Shown here one piece after another: positions 29,813 to 39,222 of a stretch of DNA of 64,000 bases. The DNA lies in NCBI GenBank assembly GCA_030374765.1, contig JARGXX010000088.1, positions 1,302,001 through 1,366,000 on the forward strand, in the 5' to 3' direction. The notes beneath the pieces are model-generated. The model had not been told where the DNA came from. It saw only the letters and a list, made by a program, of their open reading frames with translations, and made no database searches. Position numbers and translations under genes: made by a program. Within the stretch, counting starts at the first letter, position 1. Every line of letters starts with the position of its first letter. The DNA is from Agarophyton chilense. Its lineage: Eukaryota > Rhodophyta > Florideophyceae > Gracilariales > Gracilariaceae.

Positions 29813-31792
29813 CTACTGCCTTCTTCTCTTCAGATTACTAACTCCCTGTTCTCCCCTTGCGGCCTCGAGTCGTTTCCGCTTCTGAACGAGTTTGTCCTTC
29901 ACGGCTAATTTCGCGTTCTCTGCTTTCTTGTGCTTCCTATACTGGCGCATCTTCTTTCGGCTCAACATCAGGGTCGCCATTTCACGTCCCTCTTTGTCCA
30001 TTTGAGCGTTCTTGGCTTTCGCAAGTTCTTCCTCTTTTCCTTCTTCGTCTTCACCTTCCTCACCCTCACTCTTTTCCACGGTGGAATCCCTATTATCGAC
30101 TTGGGCGCCCTCTCCCCCGCTTTCGCTATCATCTGTATCTTCTGCCCCCGATTGTTCTCCTTTTGCGTTTTCATCTTTTTCACTTTGCACGTTCGTCTCG
30201 TGTGATTTAGTGAACGAAAACAGGGTAGGATTTTTTTCCTTCGAGAAAACTTTAACATCAGATTTCTTGGCCTCCGTCGTGCCACATACGGCCTTCTTAG
30301 ATGATTGAAGACGAAGCTTCTTTTTCCTCGCTTTCTCTTGGTTGTTTGCGTTACGTTCCGCATATACCACAGCAGCAGCCTCCTCAACGACGGATTTATC
30401 ACCGGCTTTTATGCGTTCAATGATGTCCTTGAACCACGGGCGATATCCACCGTCCTCCTCTTCAGTAACAAACGGACTCAAATGTGGAGGAAGAGGTGCT
30501 CCAGGGCCATACAACAAAGATGGCAGGAGCATTGAGGCATTTATAGAGTCGAATACATATTGAGGTTGAACATATTCAAGCGACATGACGCGGACTCCCA
30601 TAACTTTCGGTCGATCGATGATCCAGTGAGTATATCCTGAAAGACGATTCTCGTTTCCCTTTAGGTCATCTTCTCTAGTCACTTTCAGCGCTCCCGCTGC
30701 TTTTAGGCAGAATTCAAGCTCTAAGTACGGTACCTCTCGCCCTAGGACGATGGACTTACCCTGGAAAACCCCCATGCTCTTACTCTCCGACTCAGGGAAA
30801 CCTTCACACATTTCTTTCGATACATCTTGATCGTTCTCTGTTGGATTAGAGTCCGAGCCTTCGTCATCCGATTCCTCTTCAACTTTGGATTCCATAGCTA
30901 ATTTCTCAACCATTTTAACTGCGTCTGGAGATATAGAACTCACAGGTTCTTTCTCTTCTTGGTGCGTTTCCTCACTTTCTTTCATTCTGTAAGGATTGAC
31001 CTTCTCAAGCAGAAGGGAGGAAAGTTCTACCGCATTGGCATCGGCATTTCGAAGAATCTTCGGCGGATAGGCTAAATTTTGGGTTGTGTACAGTCGGAAA
31101 TTGACAAAGCTCATGATGCATTCGTACAACTCAAGAAAGGTAAGCATGACTGAATAGTCAACATCATCTGGTAGTATTTGGCTGAATCGGTGAGGTGTGA
31201 TCCATGTTACGGTTTCCCCCATCAGATTTGCTTGAAAGTAGTACCCTTTGATAGAGACAAACACTCTGCGCAGGGAGTGAGTTTCCGCGACAAAATTGTG
31301 GAACTCTCGAAGAAGACGCTGTGACTTTGTGACGCGTTCCGGAACAATGCCCACTTTGTGATCAGCCGGAAGGTTGGCAAACAATGCTATGATGCAAAGA
31401 GGGTCATCTAATTCCCGAATAGCATCAATGAAATTAGGATAGCGTTCTAGGACTAAATGATCAAGCCTGCTTTTCGGAGTGTTGAGAGCCAATCTACGCA
31501 AAATGTCTATTCGGCGCTTGGAACGAGCTTTGACGACTTTCTTTCGATGCGCATTCTGCTGTCGAATGGTATTGATCAGCCTTTCGTGGGCTAAAAAATC
31601 GATATCCTTTCGGAGATAGTAAGTCTTATCAGAGCCTTCAAACTTTTTCCTGGGGTCTCGCGGATAAATTCCTTTCAAGATACAAATTCTGCGAAATTCT
31701 TGCAACGAAAGTTGTAGCTTTTTGAGAGACTTATCGCGACTAATGAACGCCTTAGCGTTTCCCGAAGTTCCCTTCTTCTTCTCGCGGCCCAT
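29813..31792 (-). CDS. PES1: Pescadillo homologue (PES1/Nop7), ribosome biogenesis
   Basis: This 659-residue protein starts MGREKKKGTSGNAKAFISR, the near-invariant pescadillo N-terminus, which fixes the start. The conserved N-domain spans residues ~1-270 (FRRICILKGIYPRDPRKK, KTYYLRKDIDFLAHERLI). A BRCT domain lies at ~340-435 (FQGKSIVLGREVPYLELEF through YVQPQYVFDSIN). An acidic stretch (~540-600) is followed by a Lys/Arg-rich tail, typical of nucleolar proteins. Pescadillo works with Bop1/Erb1 and WDR12/Ytm1 in maturation of 27S/32S pre-rRNA and the 60S subunit. It converges on SEC3 and is divergent to the unknown gene at 32553. A short membrane-protein ORF overlaps its first 41 bases in another frame. 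Confidence 0.96.
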   Translation of the reverse strand: MGREKKKGTSGNAKAFISRDKSLKKLQLSLQEFRRICILKGIYPRDPRKKFEGSDKTYYLRKDIDFLAHERLINTIRQQNAHRKKVVKARSKRRIDILRRLALNTPKSRLDHLVLERYPNFIDAIRELDDPLCIIALFANLPADHKVGIVPERVTKSQRLLREFHNFVAETHSLRRVFVSIKGYYFQANLMGETVTWITPHRFSQILPDDVDYSVMLTFLELYECIMSFVNFRLYTTQNLAYPPKILRNADANAVELSSLLLEKVNPYRMKESEETHQEEKEPVSSISPDAVKMVEKLAMESKVEEESDDEGSDSNPTENDQDVSKEMCEGFPESESKSMGVFQGKSIVLGREVPYLELEFCLKAAGALKVTREDDLKGNENRLSGYTHWIIDRPKVMGVRVMSLEYVQPQYVFDSINASMLLPSLLYGPGAPLPPHLSPFVTEEEDGGYRPWFKDIIERIKAGDKSVVEEAAAVVYAERNANNQEKARKKKLRLQSSKKAVCGTTEAKKSDVKVFSKEKNPTLFSFTKSHETNVQSEKDENAKGEQSGAEDTDDSESGGEGAQVDNRDSTVEKSEGEEGEDEEGKEEELAKAKNAQMDKEGREMATLMLSRKKMRQYRKHKKAENAKLAVKDKLVQKRKRLEAARGEQGVSNLKRRRQ

Positions 31793-31961
31793 TTTTTCTG
31801 GCTTGCTCTACAACGGCCCTTGCTGCGTTCTTAACAAGATCGTCAAAAATATATATGCCAGAACAAACGCCGACGACGGTTGTGAATAATAGAGATCCCG
31901 GAGTGAGAGAAAGGAATGGATTGAACCTCAAAAATGTTATTCGTTTCCGTCCCTTCTGCAT
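31752..31961 (-). CDS. Possible small single-pass membrane protein (69 aa)
   Basis: From the ATG at 31961 the frame encodes 69 residues: a basic N-terminus (MQKGRKRITFLRFNPF), one hydrophobic segment at ~19-36 (PGSLLFTTVVGVCSGIYIF) and a charged tail. This layout is common in small mitochondrial or ER membrane proteins, but I recognise no specific family. Its last 41 bases overlap the start of PES1 in a different frame, so it lies in what would be the PES1 5' leader. It could be a real overlapping gene, an upstream ORF, or chance. Confidence 0.3.
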   Translation of the reverse strand: MQKGRKRITFLRFNPFLSLTPGSLLFTTVVGVCSGIYIFDDLVKNAARAVVEQARKNGPREEEGNFGKR

Positions 31962-32552
31962 CGACGCATAGGCCCAGGTACTCAAAGTGGATGGATTTCA
32001 AGCTTCTTTGGATGCGAATATCGAGTATGCGAGCCAGAAAAAATCAGTAAACAGATAACATGTCTTGCTTCGGACAGAGGAGCAAACAACTGTGATGCGT
32101 CTTTCAGGCACCGCGCAGGCCAAGACCGTCCGTGCTGGGAGTGCCCTTGTCTGTCTTGTGCAAGAGTGGTATGATGGCTACGAAGGTAACAATCTTCGTA
32201 TCTATTTACCTGACGCCGCCGGTATGGCTTCCTCCTGCACCTCTGTAGCATTAAAACTTGATGCAAACAAACAAAAGATCATAAAGTTTTGCAAATGTTG
32301 CCAATGTTTTGTTTACATTGCACTGTCACACTCGTTTTGGGCTCCGAATTTCGGCGCCCAATTTGGCGGGTGCACGCTTTTCCGGTGCCCTCTGACTCTT
32401 CGCCTTTCCCATTCGGCATCCCCGGTGAAACGAAGCTTACGTAGATTGTGCAGAATGCATGATAACAACCGGAGTGGGACACGGAAGAGCTCAAAGCACA
32501 ATATTCTTTCTAACCTCCGAGTTTTCGCGCGAGTGGACGAATCTCTGTCCAG
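31962..32552. promoter_or_regulatory. Divergent promoter region between PES1 and the 32553 gene
   Basis: About 590 bp separate two divergently transcribed genes. Frames here (for example from 32065 on the plus strand) have no recognisable content and probably represent 5' leader. No clear TATA box is seen. Confidence 0.4.
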
Positions 32553-33776
32553 ATGGTCGCCATGTCTGAGAACGGAGTGAAACAATTGCAGAATTCTGAG
32601 TTGATTACTCAGCTTCTCTCTGATATCTCCCCGGAACAGGCAGTTCGGTGGATTATGCTTCATGGAATACAAAAGAAGCATGTTTCTAAACGAACAATTC
32701 CGCACATCATAGCCAGGTCCCTGCTTTCCATTGTCATACGCGCTCCATCTGTTGCAGAAGCACGGTCAGCTCGAGATGCCCTTTCAATATTATTGAGTAC
32801 CCCTCAGGAGCATGACGCATCCGCGCTTGGGTTTTCTGGCGGAGAAACTACGACTTTTGTTGCGAACATTCTCGTTGACATGTTGTCTTCAGCTACACAA
32901 GATGAGCCTCTTCAACTCACAGCCCCTACTCTTTCCTTCTACTCAGAAGCAGGTGCTGGTTCTGGCGACACGGAAGAATTCTACAAAGCTACCCCTGAGC
33001 ATCGGGTTTTGCAAACTTTTTCACACGAAACGTTGCCCGATATCCGGCAATTCAATCTTGCGATGGCAATCAACACATTCGCTGAGGCTTTCAAAGAAAA
33101 AGGCTGTCGCAGGAGGCTGCTTGAAGTCACAAGAAGCAATATGCATCGAATTTTGGCTCCATGGTTGTCGATATTACCCTCTACGATTTCGCAACTGGAT
33201 TCAACATTGTTAAATGCACTGTTGTCTTTTTACAGTTCTCTGGTTTCAGCTCTGACCGAAGATGAGCAATCTGATCTAGTGACTCGTCTTGTGTCTTCTA
33301 CTATGCAAATCATACAGACAAGCCCAGAACAACTCTTTTACTTCCTGGACGGAATTTCCGTCAACTCGCTGAAAGTCTCCATGTGTCGTTTGTGTTTGAT
33401 CCAACGCTTTCGAGTGGTAGATGATGATTCGAAGCTATTAACGGCGAGGGCGATTGTGAACAAATACCTTACACTTAAACCTGTTCAGGGCCGTGCGAAT
33501 AATGCTGTTCCCGTCCTTCTCACCGTATTGATTGATTCTTGGATTAAGACTTTACCGCAGAAGAAAATGACACCACGATTTCTCGGGCGAAAGAGTGCTG
33601 GTTACTCACTAAAGTGTTTGAAAAAGCTTAGCATCGCAAAGAGAGAATTTCTCGAGAGATATAATGACACGCTCGAAGATGATATGCTGGCGTTTAACAT
33701 GGCAATCCAGAACCTTTCTCTCCGCATCTTTGTTGGCGAAGACACAGGAAATACCAGTTACAAACAACGAACATGA
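32553..33776 (+). CDS. Uncharacterised alpha-helical protein (407 aa)
   Basis: This is a single exon from an ATG at 32553; a second ATG at residue 4 (MSENGV) is an alternative. Predicted content is almost wholly helical with repeated Leu/Ile/Ala-rich segments (ISPEQAVRWIMLHGI, IIARSLLSIVIRAP, TFVANILVDMLSSA, LTARAIVNKYLTLK), suggesting a HEAT/ARM-like solenoid. No signal peptide, membrane helix or catalytic motif is evident. It is divergent to PES1 and converges on ERO1. The uninterrupted frame and ordinary codon use argue it is a genuine host gene. I do not recognise the family. Confidence 0.65.
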   Translation: MVAMSENGVKQLQNSELITQLLSDISPEQAVRWIMLHGIQKKHVSKRTIPHIIARSLLSIVIRAPSVAEARSARDALSILLSTPQEHDASALGFSGGETTTFVANILVDMLSSATQDEPLQLTAPTLSFYSEAGAGSGDTEEFYKATPEHRVLQTFSHETLPDIRQFNLAMAINTFAEAFKEKGCRRRLLEVTRSNMHRILAPWLSILPSTISQLDSTLLNALLSFYSSLVSALTEDEQSDLVTRLVSSTMQIIQTSPEQLFYFLDGISVNSLKVSMCRLCLIQRFRVVDDDSKLLTARAIVNKYLTLKPVQGRANNAVPVLLTVLIDSWIKTLPQKKMTPRFLGRKSAGYSLKCLKKLSIAKREFLERYNDTLEDDMLAFNMAIQNLSLRIFVGEDTGNTSYKQRT

Positions 33777-34091
33777 TCGTTGTTTCATGCAACTGTCTAC
33801 CACCACGTATTATTCCGAAATCATTGAAGCCCATTGCTGGGATGGGGTATTAATATTTCTTTCCGTCGGGCATCGTTAAAAGAGTGGTTGATGCGATTCT
33901 AGCATGGAGCTTTAAGAAGATCTGTAACAATTAGGACCGTAAGAGGAAGACAGGGTTATGTGTTGATGCATTGCAAATATACCGTCAGGGTTACTTTTTA
34001 TGTCAGTTGTTTTTTTCATCGGCAATTACTACTCTATTGACAAGTCGGTTTCATGGTACGGGAGATGCTTTTACTTCTTTCCTTCCCTTTT
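33777..34091. other. Convergent 3' spacer, nothing recognised
   Basis: About 315 bp lie between the stop of the helical-protein gene and the stop of ERO1. No gene or repeat is seen. Confidence 0.5.
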
Positions 34092-35612
34092 TCATGAACT
34101 TTTCGATGCAGCGTCTGTTTTTGCTCTCCTCCGTAGTTTCTGTAATCCCTCGGATGGGTCGTGAGACTCTTCAAGTGTTCCACTTTTCTCCGATTCGAAC
34201 GGCTTCGATTGGATAGAAGATACTGAACTTTCAGTTGAATGTGTGGATGACCTCTCTCTAATGTTCCCACTGTAACCGGATACCCTCTGAGGTGTTTCAT
34301 GCTTAGATAAGTTGTGAGAAATGACGCTGAATAGCGCAACGACGCATAGACCGATAAACATTCCGAACAGCTTATTGAGTTGCATATCGCGCCGTATCTG
34401 TGATTCCATCTCATCAACAGTCAAAACGCTCGTGGAAAGCTTGTACAGCAAGTTAAATAATGCAATCACCTCGTTCCTCTCGAGTTCCGGGGTCTCTTCC
34501 TCAAAGAGAATTCGGAGTGCAGTCCCCAGTCCCAAAAACTGAAGTTTCCCCCATACTCGGCATTTTTCACATCCAACACAATCCATAATCATGCTAATAT
34601 TTCGAAATGCACTCCGGAAGTAGGGAAGCATGTACTTGTTTTGTTCCATAAACATGTCCGATTCATCGAACACTTTGTGCTGGCAATGGGGCTGAAGTAT
34701 ATCTAGCTGGAACAATTGCTTCATTTGTTGCCTGGTGAAGTTATCGTTTTCTTCGTTGCCCGTTACATAATCAGAATAGTCTGGAGAAAGAGATGTGGAT
34801 GCCTTGGCAAGGGCGCGCATTGCAACGGCATAGACAACATTTAAGTTACTGATGCGTTCTGGATAAGGTCGCAATCTCTGTTTGTATATCGATATGTTTC
34901 GACCCCATGTGTTACCATTCAGGTACCGTCTAGCTATGTGCATACTTATGGACGCATGAAGCCCCGATATGAGTCTATAAAACATACGTTCTTCCTTGCA
35001 CGTATCTGGATCACATATTCCGGAGCGGCATTTGTCAGAAAAGATGAAGCAGTTCTCATCGTATATAGCTTGCCACACTCGTTGAGAACCAGGGCCGGCA
35101 TAGCCGGTGTATTGCTCCGGGTTGCGCCGCAAATCAACGTAAACACTTTTGCTGTCATCGTCTCTCTTTACCCATGAGTCATCGTCGGCTGTATACCATT
35201 GAGGCTGTTTAATGAAGGCAGCTAGACCTGTCAAACTGCGGTCCACATTATTAAGCTCGTTATCGCTGTCGGTGTCTGCGCATGGCGCGTCAGCGACATG
35301 GCGCCAAGCTTCCGGAACTTCATCTTCTGAACAGTTCTGAACAGTGCATTCTCGAATCACGCACGTGGGGGCTTCATCGCGCCAGAACGGACACGGATTG
35401 TCTAATGCTACTCTGAAAACAGAGAAGTAGGTAGACTTGGACACGAGCTCGTGGAAAAGGGCGTTTATACGCTTTGTGGATTGACGGTCAACTTGGCGAG
35501 CGTCTGCACAGGTGTCCGGAAGTTTGCTTGGAAAGGGGGATGAAGCTAGAGCCAGAGATATGAGGATCAAGCCGAGAACACTGATAGACAGTTTTGTGAG
35601 TTTTGGTACCAT
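34092..35612 (-). CDS. ERO1: Endoplasmic reticulum oxidoreductin 1 (ERO1)
   Basis: This 506-residue protein begins with a hydrophobic segment (residues ~8-25, LSISVLGLILISLALASS) acting as signal peptide or anchor. The mobile shuttle cysteines lie in CVIRECTVQNC (~80-90). FAD-binding and core motifs are present: PQWYTADDDSWV, VYVDLRRNPEQYTGYAG, QRVWQAIYDENCF, and FYRLISGLHASISMHIA. The active-site triad CVGCEKC (C-x2-C-x2-C) is near residue 345, followed by KLQFLGLGTALRILF. A second hydrophobic segment at ~410-430 (FGMFIGLCVVALFSVI) suggests C-terminal membrane anchoring, as in yeast Ero1. ERO1 reoxidises PDI using O2 via FAD to drive disulfide formation. All key cysteines are intact. Confidence 0.97.
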   Translation of the reverse strand: MVPKLTKLSISVLGLILISLALASSPFPSKLPDTCADARQVDRQSTKRINALFHELVSKSTYFSVFRVALDNPCPFWRDEAPTCVIRECTVQNCSEDEVPEAWRHVADAPCADTDSDNELNNVDRSLTGLAAFIKQPQWYTADDDSWVKRDDDSKSVYVDLRRNPEQYTGYAGPGSQRVWQAIYDENCFIFSDKCRSGICDPDTCKEERMFYRLISGLHASISMHIARRYLNGNTWGRNISIYKQRLRPYPERISNLNVVYAVAMRALAKASTSLSPDYSDYVTGNEENDNFTRQQMKQLFQLDILQPHCQHKVFDESDMFMEQNKYMLPYFRSAFRNISMIMDCVGCEKCRVWGKLQFLGLGTALRILFEEETPELERNEVIALFNLLYKLSTSVLTVDEMESQIRRDMQLNKLFGMFIGLCVVALFSVISHNLSKHETPQRVSGYSGNIRERSSTHSTESSVSSIQSKPFESEKSGTLEESHDPSEGLQKLRRRAKTDAASKSS

Positions 35613-36354
35613 GGCTCTCGAACAACTAATGCGATAGGACTCAAGAAGACACGGATGAAGAAATTGGAAGGCCTGTAAACCAAACTCTCAAGGCACAGCG
35701 TATCTATTTAAAGGTAAAGAAATATATAGTATCGTCGTTAACGTTCAGGCAAGCAGTCCAGAATGGGAGGATAGCAGAGGGTTTAAAAATGAATGTGGGA
35801 GGTTCTTATCTCCTTGAGGGGGTCGTCGAAGATTGTGACGTGGATACAGCAGGGAATTGCGCTGGGTAAATTACTCGCAAGGGCGCGCCAACACTAATAG
35901 TTTTCATTGGCTACATAAAGGAAGAAATCAATCAAAATAAGTCCACTGGCAAAGTCATTGTTGTCGCCCTCAGTCGAAATGAAAGAGCGGAGCGCCCGAA
36001 TCTGCGACGGTTGACGTGCGCATAGCTGCACTGACGAAGCGCGCCACGTGACACGCGTGGCAGGCATGAGGTACGAACAGGAGACTGGAAGTGCCATGCG
36101 TTGTTCCGATGCGCTAAGCAAGAGGTGTGGCTCGTTAGCTTCTGAAGCAGCTTAGTTCGGCAGCTTCCTTGCGACGCCGACGCATCTTGCGGGCCGCATA
36201 GCGACAGTCTACGTCTCCACATCTATCGTGCCCAACTCAACTGCAACTCTTTTGCACGAAGCTAACGAAGCCACATCAAGCTCCGCCTTTTGTTCTTCTG
36301 CAGCTCGTTGCTTATTCATACCGTATCCACATGACATTTTGACCTGCGACTGTG
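35613..36354. promoter_or_regulatory. Divergent promoter region, ERO1 / VPS41
   Basis: About 740 bp lie between divergent genes. Frames of up to ~95 codons on the minus strand look like noise. TATTTAAAGG at 35702-35712 could be a TATA element for ERO1 (minus-strand CCTTTAAATA), about 95 bp upstream of its ATG. Confidence 0.35.
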
Positions 36355-39138
36355 ATGCAAGAACCTTCCTTTTCAGTCGCTGCCTTTGCATCAGAGAGTG
36401 GCTCATCTTCTCCTTCCGATTCACCCGATATCCACGTAACTTGCGCGGCTACGTCCGCCAAACTCGTCGTTCTTGGTCTTTCCGACGGCTCTTTGTCGCT
36501 CTATGACGTTTTCGGCAACAAACTAGACCACCACCAATCTCTTCACGTTGGTCCCATCATCGCTGTCGCTCTTGGCGGCGGGCTGTGTGCTGACGAAGTA
36601 GTAGCTTCTGTAGGTCGTGCGCGAGCAGATATTCGTGCTGCAAAGTTATTCACTGGTGGAAATGCCTCCTCCCAGATTTCATCCGCTGACAAATCCATGC
36701 TCAGCGATGCCACTGTTTCCTTTACCAAACACGTCGAAAGCGATGTTGTCGCGCTAGCCGTTGACCCTTTCTTCGGAAAGCCGCGTCATGGCGACCGAGT
36801 TGCTTACGCAGACGCATCTGGCAGAGTTGCCCTGTATACGGCAGGCTGGTTTGGCGGGACAGACATAACTATTGAGGAAAAGCTTTCGGAGCCCGCTTCG
36901 TCGCTTTCGTGGGTTCAGCATTTGCTTGCATACGCTGTATCTGAGAGCGTTTATGTGTATGATACTCGCGCAGGTACCCCTGTGTGTCGAGTAGAGTCCC
37001 CTGGTTCCAGCGCTCCACCGTCGCCAATGCCGAAAGTGCTTCCAGCACCCCTGGATAAAGGGTTTCTTGATGAGAACCGTGACCGCAATGAGCTCAATCC
37101 CTCGGTGAAAGAGTCACGGTACAATGCAGGAGACAATAAGCCTTCATCACAATCCCGAATAATAGCTCCTAAGACATGGTCTCTGAAAACAAAGATCTTC
37201 ATGGAACAAAACCTTTCGGAACCATTTTCACAACACGGTGAATCAACCGTGATGTTGTTCGTTACTTGGCCAACAGGTGCTCGCATTGTACGTATTCGCC
37301 CGCACAAGGAAATTGTACAACCCGAAGATCGATCGAAGCGAATTCCACCTCGAGACATAAAGCTTGTCTTTAAACTGAATCGCGAAACTCTTCCCATCAC
37401 AGAACTCTCTGAGGAAGAGTTGGAAGTTATGAGTCACTCGATAAACAACATGGCTGTCGACTCTCCTTTGCTCGCGCTGGTTCCTTTTGGTAAACATGAG
37501 AACGTAGCACTCGTAGGTACGCCGTCTAGGGGGGTGACATTGCATCTTATTTCAGAAAGTGGGAGGAGCGAAAAGAGCATGCGCATGCCCCACAAAGACC
37601 TTTGTGATGCAGATATGCTCACCATTCCTGGTGGAGATCCACTCGTTCTCATCTTTGGTCACCTTTGTGGTTTCAAGCGACAAATCGGATCCGAAGTCGT
37701 CGAAAATAATATCGCGAAGCAGGAAGTAGTATACGTGAGATCTCTGACTACGGCTGAGAGGGTGAAATGGCTTCTTGGACGGAGTCGGTTCTCGGATGCG
37801 CTTAAGATTGCGCAAAATGCCCCGGGGGGTAGTTTAAGACGAGCGGAAGTTTCGTTGGAAGATGTGGGCGAGCAGTTCCTGGAATCCCTTCGGGATAATG
37901 GTGAATATCGTCGACTTGCTTCGGTCCTAGCAGAGACTATAACGACAACAACTCCGTACTTTGGCATGCGAGGGCGAGACAAAGTAATGGGGAAGCGAAA
38001 GAGACGATGGGAAAGCTGGATTACAACCTTCCGTAAAGCACATAAACTGGAAGTTATTGCACCCATGATTCCAACCTATGAACCTAATCTTGACGAAGCA
38101 ACCTACAATGCAATATTAACAGAGCTTTGCGACAGTGATCCAGAGGTAATGTTACAGGTGCTGAAAACATGGCCGGCCAATGTCTACGGAGTTTTGACAG
38201 TCACTATCGCAATAGAAGAAAAGATTGCGAAAGAGGAAAAGCAGAAATGGCTTTCGAAAGAAGGCAGAGAAGCTTTGCGAGAAGGATTGTTAATGATGTA
38301 TGGCTTGTCGGGAAGACATGATGAAAACTTAAACTTGTTGCTCAGAGATGGATCGTCAAAGGTATATGATTATATTCGATCACACAACCTCTACGAAGCC
38401 GTTAGATCCCCAGAAACAATTCAAGGGCTCTACAAAATTGATTCTTTTGCTGCCACTGACATCCTTTCACATGCACCAGAGACTATTTTGCCTCCAGAGG
38501 CAGTGGTACCAATCTTGATGAAGCTGGATAATTCCGAGTGGACTTATATGTACCTTCACGCAGTGTTTCGTCTCGATCCTGAACAAGCTCCAAAGTATCA
38601 CAACCATCTTCTGAAGCTCTATGTACAGCACGGCAGCCCAGGTCTGTTGTTCAACTTCTTACGAACGAGCAGGCATTATTCCTTGGATCGTGCTCTTGAG
38701 GAGATGGGTGGGCCAAAAGGATTGAGGCCGGGATTCCTAGCTCAAGAACGTGTTTTCGTTTTATCCAATATGGGGGACCTTAATTCCAGCATGGATATCT
38801 TGCTTGATGAACTTGGAGATACTTTCGCAGCAATTGAGTTTGCATCAGATCTCGGAGATTCTATTCTTTGGGAACGACTTATTGAGCATGCTAAAACGCA
38901 TGCGGATACACTTGCAGCTTTGCTAGACAGTCCAGCCGGCGGAAAAGTTGACCCTGTTCGCCTTGTCCCTCTTCTCAATTCGGAGATGAGAATTCCACAT
39001 CTCCGAGATCGTCTTCATCGCATCCTTGTTGATGCAGCACTCGAAAGGGCTCTTCGTGAAGACGCTGCCGCAGCGCTACATCACGACGCCAGCGAGTTGC
39101 TTAGCAAGTTAGATAAATGTGTGTCAGTGCTTCCATGA
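36355..39138 (+). CDS. VPS41: Vacuolar sorting protein VPS41 (HOPS subunit)
   Basis: This is a single exon of 927 residues from the first ATG (36355). An N-terminal beta-propeller covers ~25-390. Its signature is VVALAVDPFFGKPRHGDRVAYADASGRVALYTAGWFGG, then SLSWVQHLLAYAVSESVYVYDTRAG, matching the VPS41 pattern of a propeller blade, a W-L/F-G turn and a 'lIAWA...gVkvYD' strand. The C-terminal half is an alpha-solenoid with a clathrin heavy-chain repeat (~690-870: YMYLHAVFRLDPEQAPKYHNHLLKLYVQHG, and LGDTFAAIEFASDLGDSILWERLIEHA). VPS41 acts in HOPS to tether late endosomes, AP-3 vesicles and vacuoles. The C-terminal RING found in many homologues is not seen; the frame stops right after the solenoid. 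Confidence 0.9.
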   Translation: MQEPSFSVAAFASESGSSSPSDSPDIHVTCAATSAKLVVLGLSDGSLSLYDVFGNKLDHHQSLHVGPIIAVALGGGLCADEVVASVGRARADIRAAKLFTGGNASSQISSADKSMLSDATVSFTKHVESDVVALAVDPFFGKPRHGDRVAYADASGRVALYTAGWFGGTDITIEEKLSEPASSLSWVQHLLAYAVSESVYVYDTRAGTPVCRVESPGSSAPPSPMPKVLPAPLDKGFLDENRDRNELNPSVKESRYNAGDNKPSSQSRIIAPKTWSLKTKIFMEQNLSEPFSQHGESTVMLFVTWPTGARIVRIRPHKEIVQPEDRSKRIPPRDIKLVFKLNRETLPITELSEEELEVMSHSINNMAVDSPLLALVPFGKHENVALVGTPSRGVTLHLISESGRSEKSMRMPHKDLCDADMLTIPGGDPLVLIFGHLCGFKRQIGSEVVENNIAKQEVVYVRSLTTAERVKWLLGRSRFSDALKIAQNAPGGSLRRAEVSLEDVGEQFLESLRDNGEYRRLASVLAETITTTTPYFGMRGRDKVMGKRKRRWESWITTFRKAHKLEVIAPMIPTYEPNLDEATYNAILTELCDSDPEVMLQVLKTWPANVYGVLTVTIAIEEKIAKEEKQKWLSKEGREALREGLLMMYGLSGRHDENLNLLLRDGSSKVYDYIRSHNLYEAVRSPETIQGLYKIDSFAATDILSHAPETILPPEAVVPILMKLDNSEWTYMYLHAVFRLDPEQAPKYHNHLLKLYVQHGSPGLLFNFLRTSRHYSLDRALEEMGGPKGLRPGFLAQERVFVLSNMGDLNSSMDILLDELGDTFAAIEFASDLGDSILWERLIEHAKTHADTLAALLDSPAGGKVDPVRLVPLLNSEMRIPHLRDRLHRILVDAALERALREDAAAALHHDASELLSKLDKCVSVLP

Positions 39139-39222
39139 TTGGATGATCTCCAGCATTTTTCGGATATATGTATCTAATTAAACTAACTCTGATAACGTCC
39201 ATCTCTCCGAGTCTCTTCGCCG

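Noticed and set aside
32065-32580. 171-codon plus-strand frame upstream of the helical-protein gene
   Set aside because: It has no recognisable content and overlaps the next gene's start; it is more likely leader or promoter sequence.
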